Shown: positions 27,833 through 36,371 of the stretch, piece by piece | Position numbering within the stretch: the first letter of the stretch is position 1 | Layout: each line of letters opens with the position of its first letter | NCBI RefSeq assembly: GCF_018130505.1 | Contig: NZ_JAFCKH010000008.1 | Span: 248,001-312,000 of the forward strand | DNA: 64,000 nt | Source: Bradyrhizobium tropiciagri | Lineage (GTDB): Bacteria > Pseudomonadota > Alphaproteobacteria > Rhizobiales > Xanthobacteraceae | Reading direction: 5' to 3' | Notes under the pieces: generated by a model | Told to the model about the DNA's origin: nothing | The model's input: only the letters and a program-made list of their open reading frames with translations | Databases searched by the model: none | Position numbers and translations under genes: made by a program

Positions 27833-28414
27833 ATGTCGACCATGTCCAGCTCGCCTGCCACGCCTCCTCACAGCCTCGGATCGGGCCTCGCCAACCTTCG
27901 CGCGAAGTGGGGCTGGATCGTCGCCCTCGGCGTGATCTACCTGATCGCAGGCACGCTCGCCTTCGGCAGCATCTTCTTTGCCACCGTCGTCAGCGTGCTG
28001 TTCGTCGGCGCGATGATGATCGTCGCCGGCGTCGCCGAGATCGTGAATGCATTCCAGTTCAAATCGTGGGGCAAGTTCCTGCTCTGGATGCTGCTCGGCG
28101 CGCTCTATGTCATCGCCGGCTTCATCACCTTCGAAAATCCGCTGCTCGCCGCGGTCACGCTGACGCTGTTCCTCGGCGTTGCATTGGTGGTCTCCGGCAT
28201 CGTCCGCATCTTCCTCGCCTTCGGCATGAATGCCGCATCGCCCTGGGGACTGGTCGCGGTGTCCGGGCTGATCACGCTCGCGCTCGGCGTCATCATCCTG
28301 GCGCGCTGGCCGGTCTCGAGTCTCTGGGTGCTCGGCATCTTCCTCAGCGTCGACCTGATCTGCGCCGGCGTCAGCTGGATCACGATGGGCCTGGCGCTGA
28401 AACGCAGGGCATGA
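27833..28414 (+). CDS. HdeD-family membrane protein
   Basis: 193 residues with six predicted helices in three hairpin pairs, the arrangement of HdeD/DUF308 proteins: WIVALGVIYLIAGTLAF, SVLFVGAMMIVAGVAEI, and LGALYVIAGFITFENP. In E. coli HdeD supports acid resistance at high cell density; in rhizobia the role is unproven. The spacing to the dodecin gene (divergent, about 210 bp) leaves room for shared control. Confidence 0.93.
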   Translation: MSTMSSSPATPPHSLGSGLANLRAKWGWIVALGVIYLIAGTLAFGSIFFATVVSVLFVGAMMIVAGVAEIVNAFQFKSWGKFLLWMLLGALYVIAGFITFENPLLAAVTLTLFLGVALVVSGIVRIFLAFGMNAASPWGLVAVSGLITLALGVIILARWPVSSLWVLGIFLSVDLICAGVSWITMGLALKRRA

Positions 28415-28442
28415 TGAGGCCGTAACGCGCGTCGGCGACAGC

Positions 28443-28508
28443 GTAGCCCGCACGAGCGAAGCGATATGCGGGAGCAACCCGGATGTCGCATTCGCTCATC
28501 CGGGCTAC
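28443..28508. repeat. Bradyrhizobium-type palindromic repeat (GTAGCCCG family)
   Basis: Outer arms GTAGCCCG and CGGGCTAC with GAGCGAAGCGATATGCGGG inside. It lies between two convergent genes. Confidence 0.75.
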
Positions 28509-28538
28509 ATGACTGTGTGTACCCGCCCGACGAAGCCT

Positions 28539-28925
28539 TTAGGGCTGCGCGAGGTGCCAGGCGCCGTTCAGAAAGCCGTCACCGGTGATGTCGCCGGGCT
28601 TCTGATCCTTGGCGAAGGTGTAAAGCGGCTTGCCCTTGTAGGCCCACTGCTTCGAACCGTCGTCGCGCGAGATGATGCTGTAGCCGGCCTCGGCCTTGTC
28701 GCTGGCTTCCGCCTTCAGCACCGGCCAGTTGGTCGCGCACGGGCCATTGCAGGCCGACTTGCCATCGCTGTCCTTGTCGAAGGTGTAGAGCGTCATTCCC
28801 TTGGCGTCGGTCAGCACCGAACCCTTCGAGGTCGAACCGGTCTTGGCCGGCGGCGCGGCGAGTGCCGCCGACGTGAGTGCGAACGACATGGCAGCGGCGA
28901 ACGCGAGCGAGATCGATGTCTTCAT
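28539..28925 (-). CDS. secreted COG4315-type protein
   Basis: 128 residues from ATG 28925. A signal peptide is cleaved near ALAAPP. Two copies of the secreted repeat follow: GMTLYTFDKDSDGKSACNGPCATNWP, with two cysteines, and GKPLYTFAKDQKPGDITGDG. Proteins of this type are small exported repeats of unknown function. A nested inverted repeat lies 10-41 nt upstream of the start. Confidence 0.9.
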   Translation of the reverse strand: MKTSISLAFAAAMSFALTSAALAAPPAKTGSTSKGSVLTDAKGMTLYTFDKDSDGKSACNGPCATNWPVLKAEASDKAEAGYSIISRDDGSKQWAYKGKPLYTFAKDQKPGDITGDGFLNGAWHLAQP

Positions 28926-28934
28926 GGGGTCTCC

Positions 28935-28966
28935 GTTTGAATGCAAATTGCTTGCATGTATCAAAC
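28935..28966. promoter_or_regulatory. nested inverted repeat upstream of the COG4315 gene
   Basis: GTTTGA-ATGCAA-N5-TTGCAT-GTA-TCAAAC, so two stacked arm pairs with a 3-nt offset. It sits where the core promoter or leader of the leftward COG4315 gene should be, so it may be an operator. Confidence 0.4.
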
Positions 28967-29068
28967 GCACGATGACGCCCTCTATTCCGTCGCGACCGCG
29001 GAAAGAATTTTACAAACAGCAATCAATGCGAGGGGAATAAATCCGAAGCGGCGCGCCGCTACCGGTTG

Positions 29069-29809
29069 CTAGCGGCTGATCTCCTCGACCGCGCGCACCA
29101 GCGGGCGCTCGGAGAGCTGGATCGGGCCTGAGAACGGTGTGCTCATCTCGAGGATCAGGTAGATCGCGGCCGCGATCAGCGCCGCCGCGGCGACATAGGT
29201 CGAGATCACGACCACATTGCGCGGCGCGCGAAAGCCGAGCGTCGCGAACATCAGCGTCAGCCAGCCGACCAGGATGCAGATCAGGGGCGACGGGAACGAG
29301 CCGTCGGACTGCTCGACGAAGGTCCAGCGCTGCTGCACCGCCTGTCGGTACACCGAGCGGGCATCGTTCCACAACGCGATCTTCTGCTCGTCGTCGAACC
29401 GCAGCGCGCGAAGACTGTTGCCGACCTCGTCCAGCAGATGCTCCGACACCTCGCTCGCCCGCGAGATCGGATTGTCCTTCAGCACCTGCTCGACATAGGC
29501 GAGCAGCCGCTTGCGCGGCTCGTCGGCGCTGGGCCCGAGCGGCCGCATGCTGCGGTCGAGCAGGATCAGGTCGGTGGCGAAGACGTGCAGGTTACGGTCG
29601 ACCGCCACATAGGTGTTGGCGGCATTGTTCATCATCAGGCCGAGCAGCAGCGAGGGCATGGTGACGAACAGGGTCGCCACCAGCCGCACCGAGCTGTTGG
29701 TCTCATCGGAGCGATGATGCTCGCCGAGCCGGCCATACACCGCCATGCTCGCGAGCGCGGCGCCGGTCAACAGCAGGAAGGTGAGGAAGGCGACGAGGAA
29801 TGCAACCAC
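29069..29809 (-). CDS. DUF4239/bestrophin-like membrane protein
   Basis: 246 residues from GTG 29809. Helices at about residues 3-24, 44-62, 180-197 and 202-223 surround a soluble helical middle (LLDRSMRPLGPSADEPRKRL). The topology and VRLVATLFVTMPSLLLGLMMNN match the DUF4239 bestrophin-like family. Function unknown; no ribosome-binding site is obvious. Confidence 0.8.
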   Translation of the reverse strand: MVAFLVAFLTFLLLTGAALASMAVYGRLGEHHRSDETNSSVRLVATLFVTMPSLLLGLMMNNAANTYVAVDRNLHVFATDLILLDRSMRPLGPSADEPRKRLLAYVEQVLKDNPISRASEVSEHLLDEVGNSLRALRFDDEQKIALWNDARSVYRQAVQQRWTFVEQSDGSFPSPLICILVGWLTLMFATLGFRAPRNVVVISTYVAAAALIAAAIYLILEMSTPFSGPIQLSERPLVRAVEEISR

Positions 29810-30071
29810 GGCTGACGGGGACCTGCGACAGAATCACTAGGCGAGGATAGCAAGCGCGGCGCGCCAGCGCATGCCTCCCCAACCCCGTCGGGGGAGCGCG
29901 CCGCCAAAAATGGCGAAAACAACCCCATGCAAAGTAGCCGGTAGCCGCAAGCACGCTCGACCAGGCGGCTTGACACGTCGGGCAACTCAGCGTTACTCTT
30001 CCAATATTCCGAAATCGTGCAAGCGCCCCTACCCGAGCCGGTGTCCATCAAGGGCCCCAGAGGATAACGAC

Positions 30072-31016
30072 GTGCATATTGTCGACGACAGCGAGGTCAA
30101 CCGCGTCCTGACCTTCCCGATCCTGATCGAGGCGATCGAGGCCGCGCACCGCCGGCCGAAGATCGCGGTGCGGGACGGCTATCTCGGCGACGACAAGGGC
30201 CAGCAGCTTGTGACGCGCAGCGCGGTCGATGCCGACCGTTTCATGATGACCAAGCTCTACACCAGCTTTCCCGGCAACCTCGCTCACGGCAAGCTGCCGG
30301 CCGTGCAGGCCGTCTGCGTGCTGTTCGACGGCAACAACGGACAGCCGCTCGCAGTGATGGACGCCGCCGAGATCACCCACTGGAAGACCGCCGCCGATTC
30401 CGCGCTCGGCGCCAAGCATCTCGCCCGCGAGGATGCCGAGACGCTGCTGGTGGTCGGCGCCGGCGAGATGGCGCGCTGGCTGGTGCGCGGCCACCGCACG
30501 GTGCGCCCGTCATTGCGGCGCGTGCGGATCTGGAACCGGACGGTGGAGCGCGCGCAGCAGCTCGCCACGCTGCTGGAGCGCGAAGGCATTGAAGCCGAAG
30601 CCGTCCGCGACCTCGATGCCGCGACCCGCGAGGCCGACATCATCACCACCTGCACCCGCTCCCGCGAACCGCTGGTCAAGGGGGCGAACCTGCGGCCCGG
30701 CACCCATCTCGATTTGGTCGGCGGCTTCACGCCGGAGACCCGCGAGTCCGACGACGAGGCGGCACGCCGCTCCCGCATCTTCGTCGACCGCCGCGAATCC
30801 GCGTTCGACGGCGTCGGCGACATCCTGGCGCCGATTGCCAGCGGGGCGATCAGCAAGGACGACGTGCTCGGCGACCACTACGATCTTGCGGGCGGCAAGG
30901 TCTCGGGGCGGCTGTCGGATAGCGACATCACCTTCTTCAAGAACGCCGGCGGCGGCCATCTCGATTTGATGACGTGCGAAACAGTGTTTCGCCAGTTGGG
31001 AACGGAGTTAAGGTAG
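30072..31016 (+). CDS. ornithine cyclodeaminase / mu-crystallin family protein
   Basis: 314 residues from GTG 30072, with AGAGGA 7 nt upstream; the longer frame from 29871 is not supported. Family marks: MTKLYTSFPGN near the substrate Lys, a Rossmann LLVVGAGEMARWLVRGH, RIWNRTVERAQ, and DLVGGFTPETRESDD with the catalytic Asp region. Members act as NAD(P)-dependent ornithine cyclodeaminases, imine reductases or alanine dehydrogenases; the precise substrate is open. A link to the ornithine-type decarboxylase at 24.3 kb is possible but they are 4 kb apart. Confidence 0.92.
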   Translation: MHIVDDSEVNRVLTFPILIEAIEAAHRRPKIAVRDGYLGDDKGQQLVTRSAVDADRFMMTKLYTSFPGNLAHGKLPAVQAVCVLFDGNNGQPLAVMDAAEITHWKTAADSALGAKHLAREDAETLLVVGAGEMARWLVRGHRTVRPSLRRVRIWNRTVERAQQLATLLEREGIEAEAVRDLDAATREADIITTCTRSREPLVKGANLRPGTHLDLVGGFTPETRESDDEAARRSRIFVDRRESAFDGVGDILAPIASGAISKDDVLGDHYDLAGGKVSGRLSDSDITFFKNAGGGHLDLMTCETVFRQLGTELR

Positions 31017-31145
31017 TGAGCCTGCCCGTCAGCATCGCCAACTCCACGAGAGCGATCGGAGCAGGCCAAAATCAGCGTAGCTCGTCACGACTTGATAGCA
31101 GGGCACAATAGCAGTTTCGCTTCCTGCGCCCGGCATAGACCGATC

Positions 31146-31913
31146 TCAGGAATAAAACGCAAATTGATCCAAGGTAAGCAAAGCTTGAAGAGCGCGCGTC
31201 TGCGTATAGTGCTCGGCCTTGGCTCGACCATGGCCAACCGCATTCCTACCCACATTTTGTCTTTCCGAGTCGGCATACGTGTAGTTTTTGAGGTAGTCTG
31301 CGAATTCGACAGGGAAGAATAGCGTATCCCTTCCACCTGCCATCTTCGCCGCCACATCTACAGTGAAGTCTAGGAGGGTTTCGATCTTGCGAGTGCGCTG
31401 CCCCGTCTCGCGGAGGTAGGCATCAGCGATAATGCCCTCAATTTCTGTGAGCACCACTTTCAGGCACGCCACCCAATCGCCATGCTTGTAAGCATTCAAT
31501 CCGGATCGAAGGATGATCTCTTTCTCCTTCATATGCGGTTTGGACATCCAACGATCAAACATTCGGTCCAGACGCTCGCTCGTGAACTTGTCGGCAATAT
31601 TTGCCTCGGCTTCGTCCAAGGGAAAGCCTGCCGCGCACGCGTCGTGCAGGTCCTTAAATTCCTTCCCCATAACCTCTATGAAGGGAAACCATCCCGCAGC
31701 CACAACACGCTTAAAGACATCTTTATCAGCCAAGGCTGCATAGATGTCGGCGTACTGCATCGTTCGAGCGAGCGTTCCAAGATCACGTTTAGCGCTCTCA
31801 ATATCGAGATGACCGTCGGAACCAAAATCGAAGAAAAGGCCAAATCGAAAGCCCTCGCGGAAGAGAACAATTATCCTGTCGCTCTGAGAGATTTTCACTA
31901 AGGGAAACCACAT
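31146..31913 (-). CDS. accessory protein with a HEPN-like C-terminal end
   Basis: 255 residues. The C-terminus reads NVGRNAVGHGRAKAEHYTQT followed by ALQALLTLDQ, a form of the HEPN RNase-like signature (R223 to H228, R-x4-H). The middle is helical (DAYLRETGQRTRKIETLLD). Base composition is clearly lower in GC than the flanks, suggesting transfer. The start is doubtful: no good ribosome-binding site, and upstream reading frames look like a displaced N-terminal part. A nuclease or toxin role is only a family-level guess. Confidence 0.6.
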   Translation of the reverse strand: MWFPLVKISQSDRIIVLFREGFRFGLFFDFGSDGHLDIESAKRDLGTLARTMQYADIYAALADKDVFKRVVAAGWFPFIEVMGKEFKDLHDACAAGFPLDEAEANIADKFTSERLDRMFDRWMSKPHMKEKEIILRSGLNAYKHGDWVACLKVVLTEIEGIIADAYLRETGQRTRKIETLLDFTVDVAAKMAGGRDTLFFPVEFADYLKNYTYADSERQNVGRNAVGHGRAKAEHYTQTRALQALLTLDQFAFYS

Positions 31914-32200
31914 ATTGTGCCAGCCCGATCCAGTGCAGGATGCGCTCCGGCATCTCTGGCACTATGACCGATGACTGATAACAAGTTCGGAGCAACCCGA
32001 TGAAATATTGCTTGGTCCGAGGTCATGGATGCGCGCGTCCACACCTTAACGGATGTCCCGGGTAGTGCTGCTTCCGCCGATACGCCGGCAATATTGATGC
32101 TCCGGAGTATAATTGGCTTACCCACATTCCCAGCCAAAATGCCCGGCCTAGCAGGTGTCGGGCTGGTATCCGTCACATCTTTTATCTGATCAGCAGACAT
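31898..32200 (-). pseudogene. possible frameshifted N-terminal part of the HEPN-like gene
   Basis: A 100-codon frame (MSADQIKDVTDT...) ends at 31898 inside the start of the HEPN-like gene. A short middle stretch in a third frame (VPEMPERILHWIGLAQY) also looks protein-like. Together they could be one ancestral gene broken by one or two indels. It could equally be a chance open frame. Confidence 0.35.
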
Positions 32201-32222
32201 CGTTCGGGAATCCTACGTTAGA

Positions 32223-32346
32223 GGGCGTAGGTTGGATAAGAACGCGTACGATGCCGCCACTCAGCCGAGGAGGCAATGGCGGGTTACGGCTTCCGCCTTC
32301 GCTTGCTGAGCTACGGCGGACGCGCTCGTCTAACCCGCCTACGCCC
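32223..32346. repeat. Bradyrhizobium-type intergenic repeat (GGGCGTAGG family)
   Basis: Begins GGGCGTAGGTTGG and ends CTAACCCGCCTACGCCC, with CGGGTTACGGCTTCCGCC inside. It abuts the stop codon of the oxidase large subunit. Confidence 0.7.
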
Positions 32347-34605
32347 CTACTCCGCCGCCTGCTGCGTCGGCGCGTCCAGCGCCTCCGACACCTTCGGCGG
32401 CGACATCGGCAGGCTGTAGAAGCGCTTGCCGAGCGCGTCGTGGACGGCGTTCGCGACTGCGGCCATCACCGGCACCAGCGGCACTTCGCCGACGCCCTTG
32501 ACGCCTTGCGGGTGCTTCGGGTTCGGCACTTCGACCAGGGCGCAGTCCAGCATCGGCAGGTCGGAACAGACCGGCATGCGATAGTCGAGGAAGCCGGGAT
32601 TATCGACCTTGCCGTCCTTGTTGTAGATGTACTCCTCGTTCAGCGCCCAGCCGATGCCCTGTGCGACGCCGCCCTGCAGCTGGCCCTCGACATAGCTCGG
32701 ATGGATGGCGCGGCCGACATCCTGCACCGCGGTGTAGCGGATCACGCGGACGATGCCGAGATCGACGTCGACCTCGACGTCGCAGATATGCGTGCCGAAG
32801 CCGCCGTCCGCTCCTTGCGTGTTGAGCTGCACGCTGGCACCGATCGGGCCGCCCTGCGCGGGCGCCTTCTCGGCGAGGTCGACGAGAGTGAGCGGCTTGA
32901 ACTCGCCGGCATTCGGGCTCACCGGATGCGCGGCGCCGTCTTCCCACTTCACCGCTTCAGGATCGATCTCCCAGATCTTCGCCGCGCGCTCGCGCAGGGT
33001 GGCGATGATCTTGTCGGTCGCCTGCGTCACCACCATCGAGGAGGCGAACAGCACGCGGCTGCCGCCGGTCAGGTTGGAGAAGCCGACCGTCTGGGTGTCG
33101 CCGATGATGACGGAGATGCGCTTGTAGTCGATGCCGAGCAGCTCGGCGCAGATGTTGGCGATGCCGGCGCGCGACCCGCCGATGTCGGGGTGACCGGTGG
33201 TGACGACGACGTTGCCGTCCTCGGTGATGTTGACCTGCGCGGAGGACTCGCCGCCGGCGTTGAACCAGAAGCCCGATGCGACGCCCCTGCCCTGCAGCTT
33301 GCCGAGCGGCGCGGCATAATGCGGATGGTTCTTTGCGGCTTCCAGCGTCTCGATATAGCCGATGCGCGGGAACACCGGGCCATGCGCGGCCTTGGTGCCC
33401 TCCTTGGCCGCGTTCTTCAGCCGCAGCTCGAGCGGGTCCATCTTCAGCGCATCGGCGAGCTCGTCGAGCACGCACTCCACCGCATAGGCCCCGATCGGCG
33501 CGCCGGGCGCGCGGTAGGCCGCGACCTTCGAGCGGTTGGAGCAGACGTCAAAGCCTTCCGACAGGATGTGCGGGATGTCGTAGGGCGCAAAGCTGCAACC
33601 GACCGCGCCGCGGATCGGCGAGCCCGGGAAGGCGCCGGCCTGCAGGTAGAAGGCGCCGTAGGCGGCGACGATGGTGCCGTCCTTCCTGGCTCCGATCTTC
33701 ACCGTGCTCTTCGAGCCTGATGTGGGACCGGTGGCGCGCATCACCTCCTCGCGCGTCATCACCATCTTCACCGGACGGCCGGACTTTTTCGCGAGCAGCG
33801 TCGCCAACGGTTCGAGATAGACGATGGTCTTGCCGCCGAAGCCGCCGCCGATCTCGGCGGGAATGGCGCGGATGTCGCTCTGCGGGATGCCCGTCAGCAT
33901 CGACGTCATCGCGCGCACCATGAACTGGCCCTGGCTCGACGACCAGACCGTGGTCTTGCCGTCGGCGGCCACGGAGATCAGGCAGGCATGCGGCTCGATA
34001 TAGCCCTGGTGCACCGGGCGCGTCGTGAAGGAACGCTCGATGATGATTTCGGCATCCTTGAATCCAACAGCGATGTCGCCCTTCTTGGATTCCAGCCGGC
34101 CCATGATGTTCGACGGCTTACCCTCGAACTTGTTGAACTCATGCAGGATCGGCGCGCCGTCCTTGATTGCGTCGTCGATCTCGATCGCCCAGGGCAGCAC
34201 CTCGTAGTCGACCTCGATCAGCTTGCAGGCTTCGGCCGCGATCGCTTCCGTGGTGGCGGCCACCGCGGCGACGGGGTGGCCGGGGAACAGCGCCTTGTCG
34301 CGCGCCATCACGTTGCGGCACATCCAGCGCATGTCCTGGATGCCGAGCATCACGGCGCCCTTCTCGATCGTGAAGTCGACGACGTCGCGCGAGGTGACGA
34401 CCGCCTTCACGCCGGGCAGCGCCTCCGCCTTCGCGGTGTTGATCGACTTGATCCGCGCATGCGGATGCGGGCTGCGCAGCACCTTGCCCCAGATCATGCC
34501 GGGCATATTGGTGTCGGCGGCGAACGCCGCGCGGCCCGTCACCTTGTCGACGCCATCGGGCCGGATGGTGCGCTGGCCGATCCACTTGTTGTTGACGACG
34601 TTCAT
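32347..34605 (-). CDS. molybdopterin-binding subunit, xanthine-dehydrogenase-type oxidase
   Basis: 752 residues, the large subunit of a three-part hydroxylase. The N-terminal aldehyde-oxidase a/b-hammerhead domain precedes the cofactor domain with EIGGGFGGKT, and GVKGVGEVPLVP supplies the Glu that acts as base in this family. The loop near residue 390 reads AYRAPGAP, not the AYRCSFR of form I CO dehydrogenase, so this is not that enzyme. It is the last gene of the operon; its start overlaps the 2Fe-2S stop by 4 nt (ATGA). The substrate is unknown. No cofactor-insertion gene is in view. Confidence 0.93.
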   Translation of the reverse strand: MNVVNNKWIGQRTIRPDGVDKVTGRAAFAADTNMPGMIWGKVLRSPHPHARIKSINTAKAEALPGVKAVVTSRDVVDFTIEKGAVMLGIQDMRWMCRNVMARDKALFPGHPVAAVAATTEAIAAEACKLIEVDYEVLPWAIEIDDAIKDGAPILHEFNKFEGKPSNIMGRLESKKGDIAVGFKDAEIIIERSFTTRPVHQGYIEPHACLISVAADGKTTVWSSSQGQFMVRAMTSMLTGIPQSDIRAIPAEIGGGFGGKTIVYLEPLATLLAKKSGRPVKMVMTREEVMRATGPTSGSKSTVKIGARKDGTIVAAYGAFYLQAGAFPGSPIRGAVGCSFAPYDIPHILSEGFDVCSNRSKVAAYRAPGAPIGAYAVECVLDELADALKMDPLELRLKNAAKEGTKAAHGPVFPRIGYIETLEAAKNHPHYAAPLGKLQGRGVASGFWFNAGGESSAQVNITEDGNVVVTTGHPDIGGSRAGIANICAELLGIDYKRISVIIGDTQTVGFSNLTGGSRVLFASSMVVTQATDKIIATLRERAAKIWEIDPEAVKWEDGAAHPVSPNAGEFKPLTLVDLAEKAPAQGGPIGASVQLNTQGADGGFGTHICDVEVDVDLGIVRVIRYTAVQDVGRAIHPSYVEGQLQGGVAQGIGWALNEEYIYNKDGKVDNPGFLDYRMPVCSDLPMLDCALVEVPNPKHPQGVKGVGEVPLVPVMAAVANAVHDALGKRFYSLPMSPPKVSEALDAPTQQAAE

Positions 34606-35096
34606 CGTGCAGTCTCCCGGCTTCCTTCGCGCATTTCAGCCGCGGTCTCCATCACCGCGCGGACGATCTTGTCGTAGCCGGTGCACCGGCACAGATTGCC
34701 GGCGAGCCAGAAGCGGACTTCCTCTTCGGTCGGGTCCGGATTCTTCTTCAGCAACGCGTCGGAGGCGACCAGCATGCCCGAGGTGCAGATGCCGCATTGA
34801 AGCGCGGCGTGCTCGAGGAATTTCTGCTGTAGCGGATGCAGCTTCTCGCCGGTCGCGAGGCCTTCGATGGTCCCGATCTGATGCCCCTCGGCCTCGGCCG
34901 CGAGCATCAGGCAGGAACAGACCAGGCGATCGTCGAGCGTGATCGAGCAGGCGCCGCAATCGCCGGACGAGCAGCCCTCCTTGGAGCCAGTGAGGCCGAG
35001 CTGGCCGCGCAGCGCGTCGAGCATGGTCTCGTACGGCTCGCACAGAAATTCCATCGGCTCGCCGTTGACAGTGGTAGTGACGTGCAGTTTCGCCAT
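34602..35096 (-). CDS. 2Fe-2S subunit of the molybdenum oxidase
   Basis: 164 residues from ATG 35096. Two iron-sulfur motifs: the plant-type GCSSGDCGACSI cluster with a later Cys at residue 60, and the C-terminal four-helix CGICTSGM...NLCRCTGYDKI cluster. It passes electrons from the molybdenum site to the FAD subunit. Four-base gap behind the FAD subunit gene and four-base overlap with the large subunit gene, so the three are co-translated. Confidence 0.95.
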   Translation of the reverse strand: MAKLHVTTTVNGEPMEFLCEPYETMLDALRGQLGLTGSKEGCSSGDCGACSITLDDRLVCSCLMLAAEAEGHQIGTIEGLATGEKLHPLQQKFLEHAALQCGICTSGMLVASDALLKKNPDPTEEEVRFWLAGNLCRCTGYDKIVRAVMETAAEMREGSRETAR

Positions 35097-35100
35097 TGTG

Positions 35101-35970
35101 TTAATTCCCTCCGGCGCGCTTGGCGGCGATCGCGGCCGTGCGCTTGAGCAGCACACCGGCGGTCTTGATGCGGTAGGCGATGGTACCGCGCTTGTCGTCG
35201 ATCGGACGGCAGGCGGAGCGGCAGGCCGCGGCGGCCGCTTCCAGCGCGGCATCGTCGAGCTTCGAGCCGATCAGCGCCTTTGCGGCGGGTTCGACCAGCA
35301 GCGCGGTCGGCGCCACCGCGCCGAGGCCGACGCGGGCCGCGGTGCAGACGCCGTCCTTCAGCGTCAGGCTGACGCCGATGCCGACCACCGCGATGTCCAT
35401 CTCGGTGCGCGGGATCATCCGCAAGTAGGCATCACCCGATCCGACTGGACGCGGCGGGAACGCGATGCTGACGAGGATCTCGCCCGGCTTGAGGTTGGTG
35501 CGGCCCGGTCCGGCCGGCACGTCCTCGACCTTGAGCTCGCGGCGGCCGCCCGGCCCTTGCAGCGTGACGACGGCACCGGCTGCGATCATCGCGGGAACGC
35601 TGTCGCCGGCCGGCGAGCCGTTGCACAGATTGCCGCCGGCGGACGCCCGGCCCTGCACCTGCTTGGAGCCGATCAAATTGACGGCCTCGAGCACCCCGGG
35701 CCAGACCTTGCCGAACCGGTGATGTTCCAACAGCGCCATGCCGGAGACGGCAGCACCGACGCGGAAACCGCCATCGGCGGTTTCGGTGATCTCGGTCATC
35801 TCGCCGATCTTCTTGATGTCGACGATCAGTCCCGGCCGCACCAGGCCGGATCGCATTTGCACCAATAAGTCAGTGCCCCCTGCCATAATGCGGGCGGCAC
35901 TTCCGGCGGCAGCGAATGCGCTGATCGCTTCATCAAGCGAGCGCGGTGCTACGTATCGGATATCGGTCAT
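35101..35970 (-). CDS. FAD-binding subunit of the molybdenum oxidase
   Basis: 289 residues from ATG 35970; GGAGAA lies about 12 nt upstream. The FAD loops AGGTDLLVQM and SAGGNLCNGSPAGDSVP are both intact, followed by a CO-dehydrogenase-flavoprotein-like C-terminal domain. It is the first gene of an M-S-L operon. It is divergent from the peptide-type binding protein across 400 bp. Confidence 0.95.
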   Translation of the reverse strand: MTDIRYVAPRSLDEAISAFAAAGSAARIMAGGTDLLVQMRSGLVRPGLIVDIKKIGEMTEITETADGGFRVGAAVSGMALLEHHRFGKVWPGVLEAVNLIGSKQVQGRASAGGNLCNGSPAGDSVPAMIAAGAVVTLQGPGGRRELKVEDVPAGPGRTNLKPGEILVSIAFPPRPVGSGDAYLRMIPRTEMDIAVVGIGVSLTLKDGVCTAARVGLGAVAPTALLVEPAAKALIGSKLDDAALEAAAAACRSACRPIDDKRGTIAYRIKTAGVLLKRTAAIAAKRAGGN

Positions 35971-36371
35971 GTTGTTCTTTGGTTCTCCCTCGCCTGCGCA
36001 GCCCTTATGGTGGTTTGCCTTATGATTGGGCGGCAGTAGCGGCAGCCTACACGCCGAGGCACGGTCCGAACAACCCGTCAGCTGCGGTGGAAAGCGCAGG
36101 CTCCTATGCAGGATGCGGGCTTGTGCGGTGCGGGCGGCGACATTGCGCCGCGCAGTCATCGATCCTTCACATCGCTGGAAAATGCGGGCGGGCGCGACAC
36201 CCGCCATGATTGTGCAGGCGCGAGCACCTCGCCTTGTTCCGCCGACGGCGACGCCGATCATGATCCGTGGCACCGCCCTTGCTTGCGTTGATCCGTGGAT
36301 TGGTGAAGCATGCGATGCCGCTGCGGCATCGATGCCGGCTGGCCCGACGAATGCGTATCAGGAGAGAGCGA
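35971..36371. other. 400-bp divergent intergenic region
   Basis: No gene is convincing. It holds a near-consensus sigma-54 promoter (36268-36283) facing the binding-protein gene and a small GATGCCG/CGGCATC hairpin at about 36313. I saw no NifA-type upstream site (TGT-N10-ACA). Confidence 0.55.
36268..36283 (+). promoter_or_regulatory. sigma-54 (RpoN) promoter candidate
   Basis: TGGCACCGCCCTTGCT matches the -24/-12 consensus TGGCACG-N4-TTGCW except for one base, with the required 10 nt between GG and GC. Transcription would begin near 36294, about 78 nt before the binding-protein ATG. Confidence 0.6.

Noticed and set aside
32155-33720. 521-residue plus-strand frame over the oxidase large subunit
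   Set aside because: Antisense shadow that begins in an intergenic repeat.
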